Assembly: GCF_019916025.1 (NCBI RefSeq) | Contig: NZ_CP079738.1 | Location: forward strand, 78,042-142,041 | DNA length: 64,000 nt | Source of the DNA: Paraclostridium bifermentans | GTDB lineage: Bacteria; Bacillota; Clostridia; Peptostreptococcales; Peptostreptococcaceae | Reading direction: 5' to 3' | Part shown: one piece after another, positions 25,263 to 33,981 of the stretch | Numbering within the stretch: the stretch's first letter is position 1 | Layout: each line of letters starts with the position of its first letter | The notes under the pieces: generated by a model | The model's database searches: none | Seen by the model: the letters and a program-made list of their open reading frames with translations, nothing else | What the model was told of the DNA's origin: nothing | Made by a program: the position numbers and the translations under genes

Positions 25263-25496
25263 CTAGTGTACTGTGTTTTCTAACTTACTCTTAATATCAG
25301 TTATGTCATCTGAAAGACGAGTCAGTATATCTAATTTACATGTCATAGTTTCTATTATCTCTTGATATTTTTCTTCTCTTTGTTCTTGTAGGATATCTCT
25401 TTTTTCTTGAGCTTTTAGTATGTAAAGTATCAATACAAATGAAAGCAAAGCCCAAGAACCTTCTTTACCAACGACATTGATAATTTCACTGATCAA
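25263..25496 (-). CDS. BhlA/UviB-family holin-like peptide
   Basis: A 77-aa protein. One helix (about 13-30) with EGSWALLSFVLILYILK is followed by KRDILQEQREEKYQEII, a coiled segment. This is the BhlA/UviB layout of holin-like bacteriocin or phage release proteins. The start is TTG (25496) with AAAGGTAGTG upstream. It is an orphan: no bacteriocin gene or phage module lies nearby. A second small gene follows on the same strand. Confidence 0.75.
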   Translation of the reverse strand: MISEIINVVGKEGSWALLSFVLILYILKAQEKRDILQEQREEKYQEIIETMTCKLDILTRLSDDITDIKSKLENTVH

Positions 25497-25535
25497 TATA
25501 AATCACTACCTTTCATAAAATATCTGTTTTGCATG

Positions 25536-25721
25536 CTATGAATTTTGAATTTTTATTTTTAGAGATTCAAAATCTCTTTTAAAAAATTTTCTATCATTAC
25601 AAATGATGTTTGGTTCCTCCCCATCTTCAAATTCTTCAATTAAAATAGTATCAAATATATCTAGCATCTCCTCTATATACCCTAATATAATTAGTTTTTC
25701 ATAAGTAGAAAGTTGTTTCAT
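25536..25721 (-). CDS. Small acidic protein, unknown
   Basis: A 61-aa soluble protein with a strongly acidic middle (LIEEFEDGEEPNI). Mostly helical at the N-terminus. The ribosome site is GGAGGGG. No family is recognised. It lies before the holin-like gene on the same strand (40 nt away), so both may share a transcript. Confidence 0.55.
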   Translation of the reverse strand: MKQLSTYEKLIILGYIEEMLDIFDTILIEEFEDGEEPNIICNDRKFFKRDFESLKIKIQNS

Positions 25722-26021
25722 TGAACCCCTCCAAAATTAGATTCTATAGCAATATTATATAGAACATATGTTCGATTTTCAACCTATTTTATAAAAAAAA
25801 GTGATTGCACTTTTGTATTAAATATTAAGTTTTAGATTTTTAAGTATTAAATATAATTATGTAAATAACTAAATTTAGAGATATATATTAATATTTAAAT
25901 TGATTGATATAATAAACATATGATAAAATTTACTTATTAAAGTGATAACACTATTTGAAAATAAATTAAAAGACGTATTTAAATTTACACTATATTTAAA
26001 AATTGATTTTAGGAGGTAAAA

Positions 26022-26252
26022 ATGGCAGTAAGTAAAGCGAATACAAGAACTATGGTAACTGTAAGTATGGATTTAAAAAAAGAGCTTGATTTAAAGGCAG
26101 AACGAGATGGAGATAATCTAAATACAGTTATTGTTAAAGCAGTTTATGAGTATCTGAAAAAAGATCCTTTAGTAGAAAAAACAGTTTTAAAAGATACTAA
26201 ACACAAGTTAGAAAGAATAGAATACCTAAAACTAAAGAAGGAACAGTTATAG
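26022..26252 (+). CDS. Ribbon-helix-helix protein
   Basis: A 76-aa protein. The first half is a ribbon-helix-helix: TMVTVSMDLKKELDLKAERD is the strand and helix, and NTVIVKAVYEYLKKD the second helix. A Lys-rich tail follows. Such proteins bind DNA as dimers and may be antitoxins or repressors. No toxin gene is adjacent. AGGAGG is 6 nt before ATG 26022. Confidence 0.7.
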   Translation: MAVSKANTRTMVTVSMDLKKELDLKAERDGDNLNTVIVKAVYEYLKKDPLVEKTVLKDTKHKLERIEYLKLKKEQL

Positions 26253-26280
26253 GTATTGATTATAATAGAGATAAAACAAC

Positions 26281-26315
26281 ACCCAAGTCTAAATTTTAGA
26301 GTTGGGTTTTATTTT
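26281..26315 (+). terminator. Terminator after the RHH gene
   Basis: ACCCAAGTCTAAA and TTTAGAGTTGGGTTTT pair with a short loop and T tract. Confidence 0.75.
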
Positions 26316-26334
26316 ATAAAATTCAATATATATG

Positions 26335-27324
26335 TTAATTATCAATATAAAATTTTTTATTAGATCGATATTCTTTTGCAAGTAAAAATGGTAAGAATAC
26401 TATGGAATACAATAAAATCCCATACGAAAGAGCTTTTAGTGTATAAATTTTACCATATGAATTACCAATTATAGGCGCAATTGAATTATTTAATAAATGT
26501 ATTAGCATAGGAGCCCAGAGGTTTTCGGTTTTCATGTAAGTATATCCTAAAAATACTCCGAGGGTAGTACAGGCAACTATATGTGTAATAACACAGTAAA
26601 TTGGGCTTTCAGGGCTATACAAAGTAATACAAAGCGGTAAGTGCCAAATACCCCATATAGGGCCTAATATTAACACTCCTAATCTTTTTCCATAAAGAAC
26701 TTGTAAGCGAGGCTGTAAGAAATATCTCCATCCGAACTCCTCTCCAAAAAATAGGTTACATCCAAAGACTACGTTTAGACCTACTATAAATAAAACTTTC
26801 ATAATGGAATCAAAAATATTTATATGGTTAATTTGCATAGATTCTAATTGTGAGAAATTGCTAATTGTAGTTATGATCAAAGAAAGCAATATTACAAACA
26901 TAACTTTTTTTAAGCTTTTATTAAAGCATAAATTTAGAATTTCAAAATCAGATGAATTCATGAAAATGCTAGTTATAAGATAACAAGATACTAGAACATC
27001 TACTAAAAAAGATATCCTTAGGTTGTTTATAAACAAAGATTCAATTATACATAAAAGTATCTTTGTAATTGTGGCAATAGAAAAGATATTAAAAAATCTA
27101 TATATTGACGAGGGAAAAGCATAATAAGAACTTCTATTTAAAACTGTAATTGCTGAAAATGCGGGAATGTACATAAATAATCCTGCAAAGCTTGATAAAA
27201 ATGAAATGATGTTTGGTTTTGCAGCGCGAATAAATATGAAAATAGATATAAAAGTAATTAAGCTAAAGTTAATTATCAAGAAGTCCCTTACTTCTTTTTT
27301 TATAACCTTAATATCAATACACAT
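26335..27324 (-). CDS. CPBP-family intramembrane protease, copy 1
   Basis: A 329-aa polytopic protein. It has the EEFGWRYFLQPRL motif (Glu pair and Arg), then GPIWGIWHLPLC and a third motif with HLLNN near 285-290. These are the CPBP glutamic-type residues. It may process membrane substrates, for example in peptide maturation or immunity. Copy 2 is at 41429-42427, with similar N-termini. GGGGG precedes ATG 27324. Confidence 0.9.
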   Translation of the reverse strand: MCIDIKVIKKEVRDFLIINFSLITFISIFIFIRAAKPNIISFLSSFAGLFMYIPAFSAITVLNRSSYYAFPSSIYRFFNIFSIATITKILLCIIESLFINNLRISFLVDVLVSCYLITSIFMNSSDFEILNLCFNKSLKKVMFVILLSLIITTISNFSQLESMQINHINIFDSIMKVLFIVGLNVVFGCNLFFGEEFGWRYFLQPRLQVLYGKRLGVLILGPIWGIWHLPLCITLYSPESPIYCVITHIVACTTLGVFLGYTYMKTENLWAPMLIHLLNNSIAPIIGNSYGKIYTLKALSYGILLYSIVFLPFLLAKEYRSNKKFYIDN

Positions 27325-27401
27325 TTTAATCCCCCAAGTTTTAAAATTTTATGATAAAAGTATAGCACAGTTTAAATGGAAAAAAATCACAATAAATATA
27401 T

Positions 27402-27482
27402 AAAATTCGCTTCGCTCATGTCGCTCAAATTTCATGTCGTCAACGTCCACTCGGTAAACTCGTGTCCCGTTACTCAAAATGT
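27402..27482 (+). repeat. GC-rich dispersed repeat, copy 2
   Basis: It begins TAAAATTCGCTTCGCTCATG like copy 1, has an inserted GC-rich middle and ends CCGTTACTCAAAATGTT. The partner module ending GCGTAAAAAA follows at 27481-27528. It lies just upstream of the CPBP gene, which reads away on the minus strand. Confidence 0.65.
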
Positions 27483-27521
27483 TATCTATAAATAATAGTT
27501 AAATATAGTTTCTTTAAGCGT

Positions 27522-27567
27522 AAAAAATACCTCCATAACTAAATTTATAGTTTGGAGGCATTTTTAA
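27522..27567. terminator. Terminator-like hairpin after repeat copy 2
   Basis: AAAATACCTCCA and TGGAGGCATTTTT pair. The A run of the partner module (GCGTAAAAAA) feeds directly into the stem, as at 19942. Confidence 0.8.
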
Positions 27568-27764
27568 TCGGTATTTTATTAAAAGTCTAAAATTTTATTT
27601 AGGTTTTAATAATACAATTAATTTGATAAAAAATCAAATTAATTATTTATTTTTTTATTAACGTATGACTTCTACTAACTTATATATAAATGTTAATGAT
27701 GTATATTTAGATATTTAATAAGTGCTATTAAACATTTAAATTAAAACATATTAGAAACAGATGT

Positions 27765-27930
27765 TATAATATATTTGTACCTAACATGTATATATACATG
27801 TTAGAATCTCTTAATTAACACTCCTCTTCATAAGGGGGTTGTCATCATTTATCATATACATATAGCTACAGAACGCAATAAATATATTGATTAAAGAAAT
27901 TGATGTATTTATTGCGTTCATATTTTTTAT
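27765..27930 (+). ncRNA. Candidate small RNA of about 150 nt with operator-like palindrome
   Basis: An extended -10 (TATAAT at 27765-27770) is followed by a perfect 24-bp palindrome (27781-27804) and an unannotated stretch. A terminator ends it: GAACGCAATAAATA (27871-27884) and its complement at 27906-27919, followed by T6. The middle includes CACTCCTCTTC, which is complementary to ribosome sites. There is no good reading frame. No known RNA family is recognised; function is inferred. Confidence 0.45.
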
Positions 27931-27941
27931 GATTAATAATT

Positions 27942-28130
27942 TTATAGGTTGTATTTATGGCTAATAGGAGGTTCTACAAATCCTAATAATGCCAAAAGAA
28001 TACTTCTAAAAACTTTAGATATATTTGATAATCCCAATGTAAACTTTGGACTATCAAAAATGTTAAAAACTTTTAAAGTTTTTAATGCATACTTGTTTAC
28101 ACTAGCCTGATTTTCTGAATAATTTAACAT
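27942..28130 (-). CDS. 62-aa peptide with strong ribosome site, unknown
   Basis: ATG 28130 follows AGGAGGG, an excellent site. The peptide is polar and basic in the first half and hydrophobic near the end (SILLALLGFVEPPI), with a short polar tail. It has no Cys. It converges on the candidate small RNA. It may be a secreted or membrane-active peptide; no family match. Confidence 0.6.
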   Translation of the reverse strand: MLNYSENQASVNKYALKTLKVFNIFDSPKFTLGLSNISKVFRSILLALLGFVEPPISHKYNL

Positions 28131-28377
28131 ATATAACCCTCCTGAGCTTAAACTTTAAGATTAATTTATTATAGACTACCATAAATCATAACTTTTAATT
28201 TAAAAATGGACTGAAATCTATAAATTAGGGACTAAAATATAACTATCCTCAAAAAAATATATAGAATATTAACTATCAAAAATGTAAGATTTAGTTAAGC
28301 TTTACGTCAGGCTATTTTAAAGTTGTACATGTATAATAGACTTATCAAATAAAGATAAGAAAGAGGAGGAGTTATAC

Positions 28378-28476
28378 ATGACAATACTATTAGGAAGTTT
28401 AATAATAGCTCCATTTATACTAGCAGTAGGAGCTGCATTATTAAGTGATGAGTTAGAAGTTTCAAATCAACAATAA
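28378..28476 (+). CDS. 32-aa hydrophobic peptide
   Basis: ATG 28378 follows GAGGAGGAG, and the stop is TAA 28474. It is one hydrophobic helix (LLGSLIIAPFILAVGAALL) with an acidic tail. A promoter-like TATAAT lies near 28332-28337 and a strong terminator lies after it (28532-28580). It may be a small membrane peptide or toxin-like peptide. Confidence 0.55.
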   Translation: MTILLGSLIIAPFILAVGAALLSDELEVSNQQ

Positions 28477-28531
28477 GTTTTTATATAGATAAATATGTTG
28501 TTAATTAGCTATATAACAACATACTTAAAAT

Positions 28532-28580
28532 AAAAAGAGTATCTATTGAAAGTGAACAATTTCAATAGATACTCTTTTTT
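28532..28580. terminator. Bidirectional terminator
   Basis: AAAAAGAGTATCTATTGAAA and its complement, 20 bp, with a short loop and T runs, between the small peptide gene and the FNT channel gene. Confidence 0.93.
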
Positions 28581-28639
28581 AAAATTGCATTACTAATTTT
28601 ATTTTAACCCAATACACCTTACTAAATGCTATTCATTGA

Positions 28640-29410
28640 TTAATCTTTCTTACCTAATATATATGCACCAGCACCCATTACTAGTGCTCCACCTGCTATG
28701 TTTCCTAATGTAACTACAAATAAATTATATATTGCGCCCATAAGAGTAGCTCCTTTGATAGCACTTGAAAATAAAGCTACTCCAAATATAGTCATATTAG
28801 CTACACTATGTTCAAACCCACTAGTTATGAAAGCAAATAAACACATAAATATTATTATTAACTTTGCAGTATCATCATTTGTTCTAAATGAGCACATTAC
28901 AGCCACGCATACTAGTATGTTACAAAGCACTCCTCTAAAGAAAAGGTCCATAAATGGAAGTGATGCTTTAGCTAAGGATGTTGTAGCGAAAAACTCCATT
29001 ACAGCTCCTTTATTAACAAGTCCTGCACCTACAAATAATCCAGCAACCAAAAGAGATCCAATCAAATTACCTACAAAGCTGTAAGCCCATACTCTAAGTA
29101 AGTCTTTGGTACTAGTCCCTTTGTTTAACGTACCAGCTGTCATTACCATGTTGTTGCCTGTAAATAGTTCACTACCAGTCATTACAACTAAACTTAATGC
29201 TATGGCGAATGATACACCCATCATAATTTTTGTCATAGGGGAATTAGTTGATGTTAAAAGTCCACCTATTGTAAAAATTAATAATATTCCTATTCCAACA
29301 TAAAGTCCCGCAAAAGCTGATGATACAATGTATTTTAATCTACTACTATTTAATAAATTAACTTTGTTTTTAGCAGCGACTGTCAGTTTTTCAAGTGTTT
29401 CGTTATGCAT
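28640..29410 (-). CDS. Formate/nitrite transporter family channel, likely hydrosulfide channel
   Basis: A 256-aa FNT-family channel with six helices. The FNT signatures are SGSELFTGNNMV (as VMTGSELFTGNN) and GFEHSVANM. It is the last gene of the second asr operon, 19 nt after asrC2. In Clostridioides difficile a channel in the same place exports hydrosulfide from sulfite reduction, so a sulfide channel is inferred here. GGGGG precedes ATG 29410. Confidence 0.85.
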   Translation of the reverse strand: MHNETLEKLTVAAKNKVNLLNSSRLKYIVSSAFAGLYVGIGILLIFTIGGLLTSTNSPMTKIMMGVSFAIALSLVVMTGSELFTGNNMVMTAGTLNKGTSTKDLLRVWAYSFVGNLIGSLLVAGLFVGAGLVNKGAVMEFFATTSLAKASLPFMDLFFRGVLCNILVCVAVMCSFRTNDDTAKLIIIFMCLFAFITSGFEHSVANMTIFGVALFSSAIKGATLMGAIYNLFVVTLGNIAGGALVMGAGAYILGKKD

Positions 29411-29429
29411 AATTACCCCCTAGTTTAAG

Positions 29430-30398
29430 TTAATATTTGATTCCGCTCCAGTAAATATTTTCATTTAATTTTACTATATCATCTAAATTTACACCTTCTA
29501 ATGCCCACTTTTTAAATTCCATAAATCCTGTTCTATCAACTATATATCCTATATGCTCTTTTCCTCCTGGAGCATCTTTAGATATATATTGCTCTACATA
29601 TTTATAAGTATTAAGTATTATTTTTATTATAGATTCTTCATCTGCCCATAATAAAAAATCTTCCGCTAGTCTTGGGTTTTTCTTACCTGTTCTACCCATG
29701 ATTGCTAGTCTGTAGTATTTCTTTTCATCTCTAGTCCATGCTGAAGTAGGACAGTTTAAAGTACACTCTCCACATCCTATGCATTTATCGTGATCTCTTA
29801 CGATTTTATAGTTTTCCATTTTTAAAGCTTTAGTGGATAGTTTTTCACATTTTTTAACACAAGCTCCACATGATATACATCGCTCTTTTTCATATAAGGG
29901 ACGTGTCATACCTATTATTCCAAAGTCATGGGTTCTTGCCTTTATACAGTCATTTGGACAGCCAGTTAGCGCTACCTTAAAATGTAAATCGTTTGGATAG
30001 ATAGCTTTTTCTATTCTCTTTGCAAAGTTTGTTGTGTGATATTGAGCTTTTGGACAGACTTTGTTTCCTATACATGCAGATATATTTCTAGTACCTGCGG
30101 CTGGATACCCTCCTTCTTTTTCTGCCTGATTTATATCCATTTTTTCAATTACTGGTTGTATAAGTTTGTTTACTGCTTCCATATCTTCCATCTTTATACC
30201 AAGTATTTCAAAACCTTGTCTAGTGGTAATATGTATTTCGCCATTTCCATACTCTGTAGCTATCTTAGAAACTATCATCAAACTTTCTGGATCTATACTT
30301 CCACCTGGTATTCTCACTCTAAGAGAAGTTTCATATTTAGTTTTAGTTATTCTAAAAGCATTTTTCATTACTTTCTTAGTTTTTAGATCTCTTATCAT
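29430..30398 (-). CDS. asrC: Anaerobic sulfite reductase subunit C (set 2)
   Basis: A 322-aa siroheme sulfite reductase subunit. It has CIGNKVC, CPNDC and two ferredoxin-like cysteine groups, CISCGACVKKCEK and CIGCGECTLNCP. The chemistry is as for set 1. The operon order is asrA-asrB-asrC-FNT. It is about 11 nt after asrB2. It is clearly diverged from set 1, so an old duplication or transfer is likely rather than a recent copy. Confidence 0.95.
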   Translation of the reverse strand: MIRDLKTKKVMKNAFRITKTKYETSLRVRIPGGSIDPESLMIVSKIATEYGNGEIHITTRQGFEILGIKMEDMEAVNKLIQPVIEKMDINQAEKEGGYPAAGTRNISACIGNKVCPKAQYHTTNFAKRIEKAIYPNDLHFKVALTGCPNDCIKARTHDFGIIGMTRPLYEKERCISCGACVKKCEKLSTKALKMENYKIVRDHDKCIGCGECTLNCPTSAWTRDEKKYYRLAIMGRTGKKNPRLAEDFLLWADEESIIKIILNTYKYVEQYISKDAPGGKEHIGYIVDRTGFMEFKKWALEGVNLDDIVKLNENIYWSGIKY

Positions 30399-30409
30399 AG
30401 TTATACCTC

Positions 30410-31201
30410 CTAATCTATTAAATTCTTTGCGTAAGAATAATCAAATACAGGTCCATCTATACAAATATAAGTATCATCCATTTTACAGTGTCCACATTTA
30501 CCTACACCACAGCACATTTTTCTTTCGTAAGATACCCATATGTTGTGCTCGGATAGATTTCTTTTTAAAAACTCTGCCACTGTAAATTTCATCATCATAG
30601 GAGGTCCAACAACTACTGCAGACATGTTATTTATATCATCTATTTTCAACTCTGGAATATACTTTGTCACTAATCCTATATTTCCATCATAATCATTATC
30701 AGCATTATCTACTGTTACTAATATGTCTAGTTTTTCGCTCCATTTATTTAAATCATCTTTGAATAATATATCTTGAGGACTTTTAAATCCAACTATTAAC
30801 TTAAAGCTTGTACATCTATCAGGATTGTTGTAAAAATGCTCTACGATGCCTCGTACAGGAGCTAGACCACTTCCTCCTGCTACAATAACAATTTCTCTTC
30901 CTTCGTATAAACTTACATCAAATCCATTTCCATAAGGGCCTCTTATAAAAAAGCTATCTCCAACTGTAAAATTAAATAATTCACTAGTTACCTTACCTAC
31001 ATTTCTTATAGTAAAATCTATATAATCTTTTCCGTATCCTGATACTGATATTGGACTTTCTCCGAATTTAGGAATTGAAATTTCATAAAACTTTCCTGGC
31101 AAGACTCCTTCAGTTTTACTAGAAACTCTAAACGTCCATTCTATATCTGTATGTTTAATTATATCTATAATTTTTGAATTAACTGGTATGTATGGATTCA
31201 T
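30410..31201 (-). CDS. asrB: Anaerobic sulfite reductase subunit B (set 2)
   Basis: A 263-aa NADH/FAD reductase subunit. It has RGPYGNGFD, VAGGSGLAPVRGIV and the C-terminal CGVGKCGHCKMDDTYIC cluster. The start at 31201 abuts the asrA2 stop. The overall order matches set 1. Confidence 0.95.
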   Translation of the reverse strand: MNPYIPVNSKIIDIIKHTDIEWTFRVSSKTEGVLPGKFYEISIPKFGESPISVSGYGKDYIDFTIRNVGKVTSELFNFTVGDSFFIRGPYGNGFDVSLYEGREIVIVAGGSGLAPVRGIVEHFYNNPDRCTSFKLIVGFKSPQDILFKDDLNKWSEKLDILVTVDNADNDYDGNIGLVTKYIPELKIDDINNMSAVVVGPPMMMKFTVAEFLKRNLSEHNIWVSYERKMCCGVGKCGHCKMDDTYICIDGPVFDYSYAKNLID

Positions 31202-32212
31202 TTACTTTACCTCCTCATTGATATCTACTATGCCTTTTATTTTTTCTACGCATTGTGAAAAAGATATATATTGTGGACATGCATCATCGCATCTTCCACA
31301 TCCTACGCACATTTTGTATCCGAATCTTTTATCAAAGTCGTATATCTTATGCATCACTTTAAATCTCATTCTTTCACCTTGTTTTTTTCTAAAAGAATGA
31401 CCACCTGCCATATCTGTGTATCCATCTACCTGACAAGACGCCCATACTCTTCTTCTTTCTCCTACATTTTCATTTTCTTTGTAGTATATATCTTGCATAG
31501 TAAAGCAAGTACAAGTTGGACAGACAAAATTACATCGTCCACATCCTATACATCTAGAATCATAATCATTCCACATTTCATGTTTTGAGAGTTCTAGAGA
31601 ATTTATATTTTTAGGTAATTCTAAAGAGATAAGGTTTTCCTTAACGTAGTTAACTTCAAACTCAGTATCTTCCCCTCTAAATACATTTAGATCAGCATCT
31701 TTTATATCTAAGTAAACTTCATCATTATCTAAATTTAATGCCATTGAGTAATTATCAGTTTTGTTAGACTCCATACTTACACAAAAACAATTTCTAAAAC
31801 TTTCTTTACATCCAATTAAAACAAACTTTACTTTCTCTCTTAATCTTTCATAAAAATAATCTTTTTCAATACCGTTATTAAGGTAAATCTCATCTAATCT
31901 TTTTATTCCATTTATATCACAAGCTCTTAAAAATATAATCAATTTTTTATCATCTATATAACTAGCTTTATATTCTTTTTCTGTAAAATAAAATAATGTT
32001 TGAGTTATAGGCAGTATAACTTCTTTTGGTGAAAAGTTAGATTTTTTATTAAACTCTATATCCTCTATACTACTTATTTCCTCATATTTAGTTAAATCTG
32101 TATCAGAGTAAACGCCTTTAAAAGGGGTCGTTACAGGTGCAAAAATTTTATATTCCGATTTCAATAATTTAAGACCTTTGTCGAAGTTTTCTCTATTCAA
32201 TTTTATCTTCAT
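31202..32212 (-). CDS. asrA: Anaerobic sulfite reductase subunit A (set 2)
   Basis: A 336-aa iron-sulfur subunit. Cysteine clusters are CIGCGRCNFVCPTCTC and CVGCGRCDDACP. The ribosome site is AGGAGAG. It is the first gene of the set 2 operon. A Crp-type candidate site lies 57 nt before it (32269-32284) and a Crp-family regulator gene is directly upstream on the same strand. Confidence 0.95.
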   Translation of the reverse strand: MKIKLNRENFDKGLKLLKSEYKIFAPVTTPFKGVYSDTDLTKYEEISSIEDIEFNKKSNFSPKEVILPITQTLFYFTEKEYKASYIDDKKLIIFLRACDINGIKRLDEIYLNNGIEKDYFYERLREKVKFVLIGCKESFRNCFCVSMESNKTDNYSMALNLDNDEVYLDIKDADLNVFRGEDTEFEVNYVKENLISLELPKNINSLELSKHEMWNDYDSRCIGCGRCNFVCPTCTCFTMQDIYYKENENVGERRRVWASCQVDGYTDMAGGHSFRKKQGERMRFKVMHKIYDFDKRFGYKMCVGCGRCDDACPQYISFSQCVEKIKGIVDINEEVK

Positions 32213-32268
32213 AATCTCTCCTCCTATATTTTATTAAAGATATAGTAGCATAGGATTTTTTACATGTC

Positions 32269-32284
32269 TGTGATATATATAACA
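32269..32284 (-). promoter_or_regulatory. Candidate Crp/Fnr-type binding site for asr2
   Basis: TGTGA-N6-TAACA. The consensus is TGTGA-N6-TCACA, so 9 of 10 half-site bases match. It is upstream of asrA2 and downstream of the Crp-like gene. Binding is inferred. Confidence 0.5.
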
Positions 32285-32311
32285 ATATTGATATCTTTTT
32301 ATCTAATTAAT

Positions 32312-32355
32312 AAAAAAATACACATAACACTAATTAAAATGTTATGTGTATTTTC
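32312..32355 (-). terminator. Terminator after the Crp-family gene
   Basis: On the minus strand AATACACATAAC and GTTATGTGTATT pair, followed by T7. The Crp gene is thus separate from asr2. Confidence 0.85.
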
Positions 32356-32357
32356 TA

Positions 32358-33032
32358 TTAATTACCTTTAAAGTATTTAGATAAACCCTCTTTTTTTACA
32401 TAAATATTTTTATTCACTATTTTAACTAATCCATAGTCTTGCAATTGTTTCATTGTTCTTGATAAGCTTTCCCTTTTGCACCCAAGCATTTCGGCTATAT
32501 ATGTAATACTTATGTTTGCCTTAATAAGAGTCCATTCTCCCTGTTCTGCTCCAAATTCTTTTCCCATTCTATATAGTTTTGCTGCAAGTTTTTTATCTAT
32601 ATTTAGAGAAGAAGAGTTTTTTAGTTGTCTGTACAACCTTCTATTAATATTTTGAGTATGGATTAATATATTTTTCATTAAATTAAAGTCATTTTCCATT
32701 ATTTTTATGAATTCAGACGCAGGGCACTTCAATATAGTTGACTTTTCAAATACTTCACAAGCAAAAATAGTGTTTTTCTCTTGATCTAAGGAAAGATCAT
32801 TTATTACATCACCGTTTTTAAATATGAATATTACTTTTCTCTCACCATTTTCATTTATTTTGTATATAGATACTTTTCCTTTTTCTATAAAATACAAATT
32901 ATCAATAAATTCTTTTTCTAAGAATAAGGTTTCTCTTCTTTGTGCTTGAAAACTTGTCATTATCTTCTCTAACTGTTCTTTACTTTCTGGTTTTATATTA
33001 TCAAATATTGATATGCTATTTATTTTCATCAT
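32358..33032 (-). CDS. Crp/Fnr-family transcriptional regulator
   Basis: A 224-aa regulator with an N-terminal cyclic-nucleotide-binding-type fold (about 15-125) and a C-terminal HTH_Crp (about 145-215), with the recognition helix in CKRESLSRTMKQL. There is no Fnr-type N-terminal Cys cluster. The signal is unknown. It is next to asr2 and probably regulates it. It starts MMKINS; either ATG may serve. An N-terminal CooA-type heme site is not evident. Confidence 0.88.
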   Translation of the reverse strand: MMKINSISIFDNIKPESKEQLEKIMTSFQAQRRETLFLEKEFIDNLYFIEKGKVSIYKINENGERKVIFIFKNGDVINDLSLDQEKNTIFACEVFEKSTILKCPASEFIKIMENDFNLMKNILIHTQNINRRLYRQLKNSSSLNIDKKLAAKLYRMGKEFGAEQGEWTLIKANISITYIAEMLGCKRESLSRTMKQLQDYGLVKIVNKNIYVKKEGLSKYFKGN

Positions 33033-33135
33033 ATTTTACAAATCCTTATATACTTAATTTTTATTGAATTTCAATCTTTACAATTTATTTTACTACATCA
33101 AAAATATATTAACCATTGTATTTGTTTGTTTTATG

Positions 33136-33175
33136 AAAAAAGATCACTCAAATGGCAATAAGAGTGACCTTTTTA
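33136..33175 (-). terminator. Terminator of the SagB-like gene
   Basis: On the minus strand AAGGTCACTC and GAGTGATCTTTTTT pair, after the gene at 33223. Confidence 0.75.
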
Positions 33176-33222
33176 TATATAATTAGATTATTACTAACGA
33201 TATTAATTAGATTTTGATAATG

Positions 33223-33981
33223 CTAAAGCTTTTTCCCCAGAGAAGCCATATAAATTATAAATTCATCTTCTCCATCCAAATCTAGCATATCATCAATGAT
33301 ATTTTGATCATAAATTCCAATAGCACAAGTACCACAATTAAGAGATTCTGATGCTATATAAAGATTTTGACAAACATGACCAATATCTATAAGTATTTTT
33401 TTATGAGCAGTTATACTAAATCTATGCTCACTTCTATAGGGAATACAACTCCAAGCGAAAACAACAGCACTTTTAGATACAAAATCTTGTACAAAAGGTT
33501 GATTTGGAGTAGCCTTATTTATTTCATCAGTTATATTATTTAAGTTTTTTATAAATAAAAGTTTATGCTCTAATGGTAAGTATCTATAAATTCCAGGATT
33601 TAAATCATTAACATTATTGATTATTAAATATGTCTCAAAAGGATGAGTACATCCAGCAGAAGGTACTGTCCTTAATGCACTGAAATTATTTTTTACACTC
33701 TGTATACCTTGAGTAGCCCAAAGTAGATATGAAAGCTCATCTAAAGTTATTTTTTTATTACTATATTTACGAATGCTTCTTCTATCTTGTATGCAGTCTA
33801 ATACATTAGATTTGACTAAAATACTTTTATTTATAGATGGTAAATCTATTAATTCAGAATTTTTATCATATTCTTTTTGAAAAGGTAAGGGTAAAATACC
33901 TTTTTGTTTATCAGTTCTTATTTGTTTTAATATTTCGAAGTCAGCTTTAAAAAATTCACGATTTCTTTTAATTTTATCCAT
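33223..33981 (-). CDS. SagB-type nitroreductase family protein
   Basis: A 252-aa flavin oxidoreductase-like protein. ATG 33981 is chosen because AAGGGGAC lies 4 nt before it. It has DRRSIRKYSNKKITLDEL at the start of the domain, WATQG, then AGCTHPFETYLII, GIYRYLP and the late DIGHVCQNLYIASESLNCG. These fit SagB/ThcOx-like FMN enzymes, which can oxidise azoline rings in peptides. No peptide-maturation neighbour is visible, so the substrate is open. Confidence 0.85.
   Translation of the reverse strand: MDKIKRNREFFKADFEILKQIRTDKQKGILPLPFQKEYDKNSELIDLPSINKSILVKSNVLDCIQDRRSIRKYSNKKITLDELSYLLWATQGIQSVKNNFSALRTVPSAGCTHPFETYLIINNVNDLNPGIYRYLPLEHKLLFIKNLNNITDEINKATPNQPFVQDFVSKSAVVFAWSCIPYRSEHRFSITAHKKILIDIGHVCQNLYIASESLNCGTCAIGIYDQNIIDDMLDLDGEDEFIIYMASLGKKL

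Noticed and set aside
27167..27403. Plus-strand frame opposite the CPBP protease start
   Set aside because: It is the antisense of a strong membrane-protein gene and has no ribosome site.
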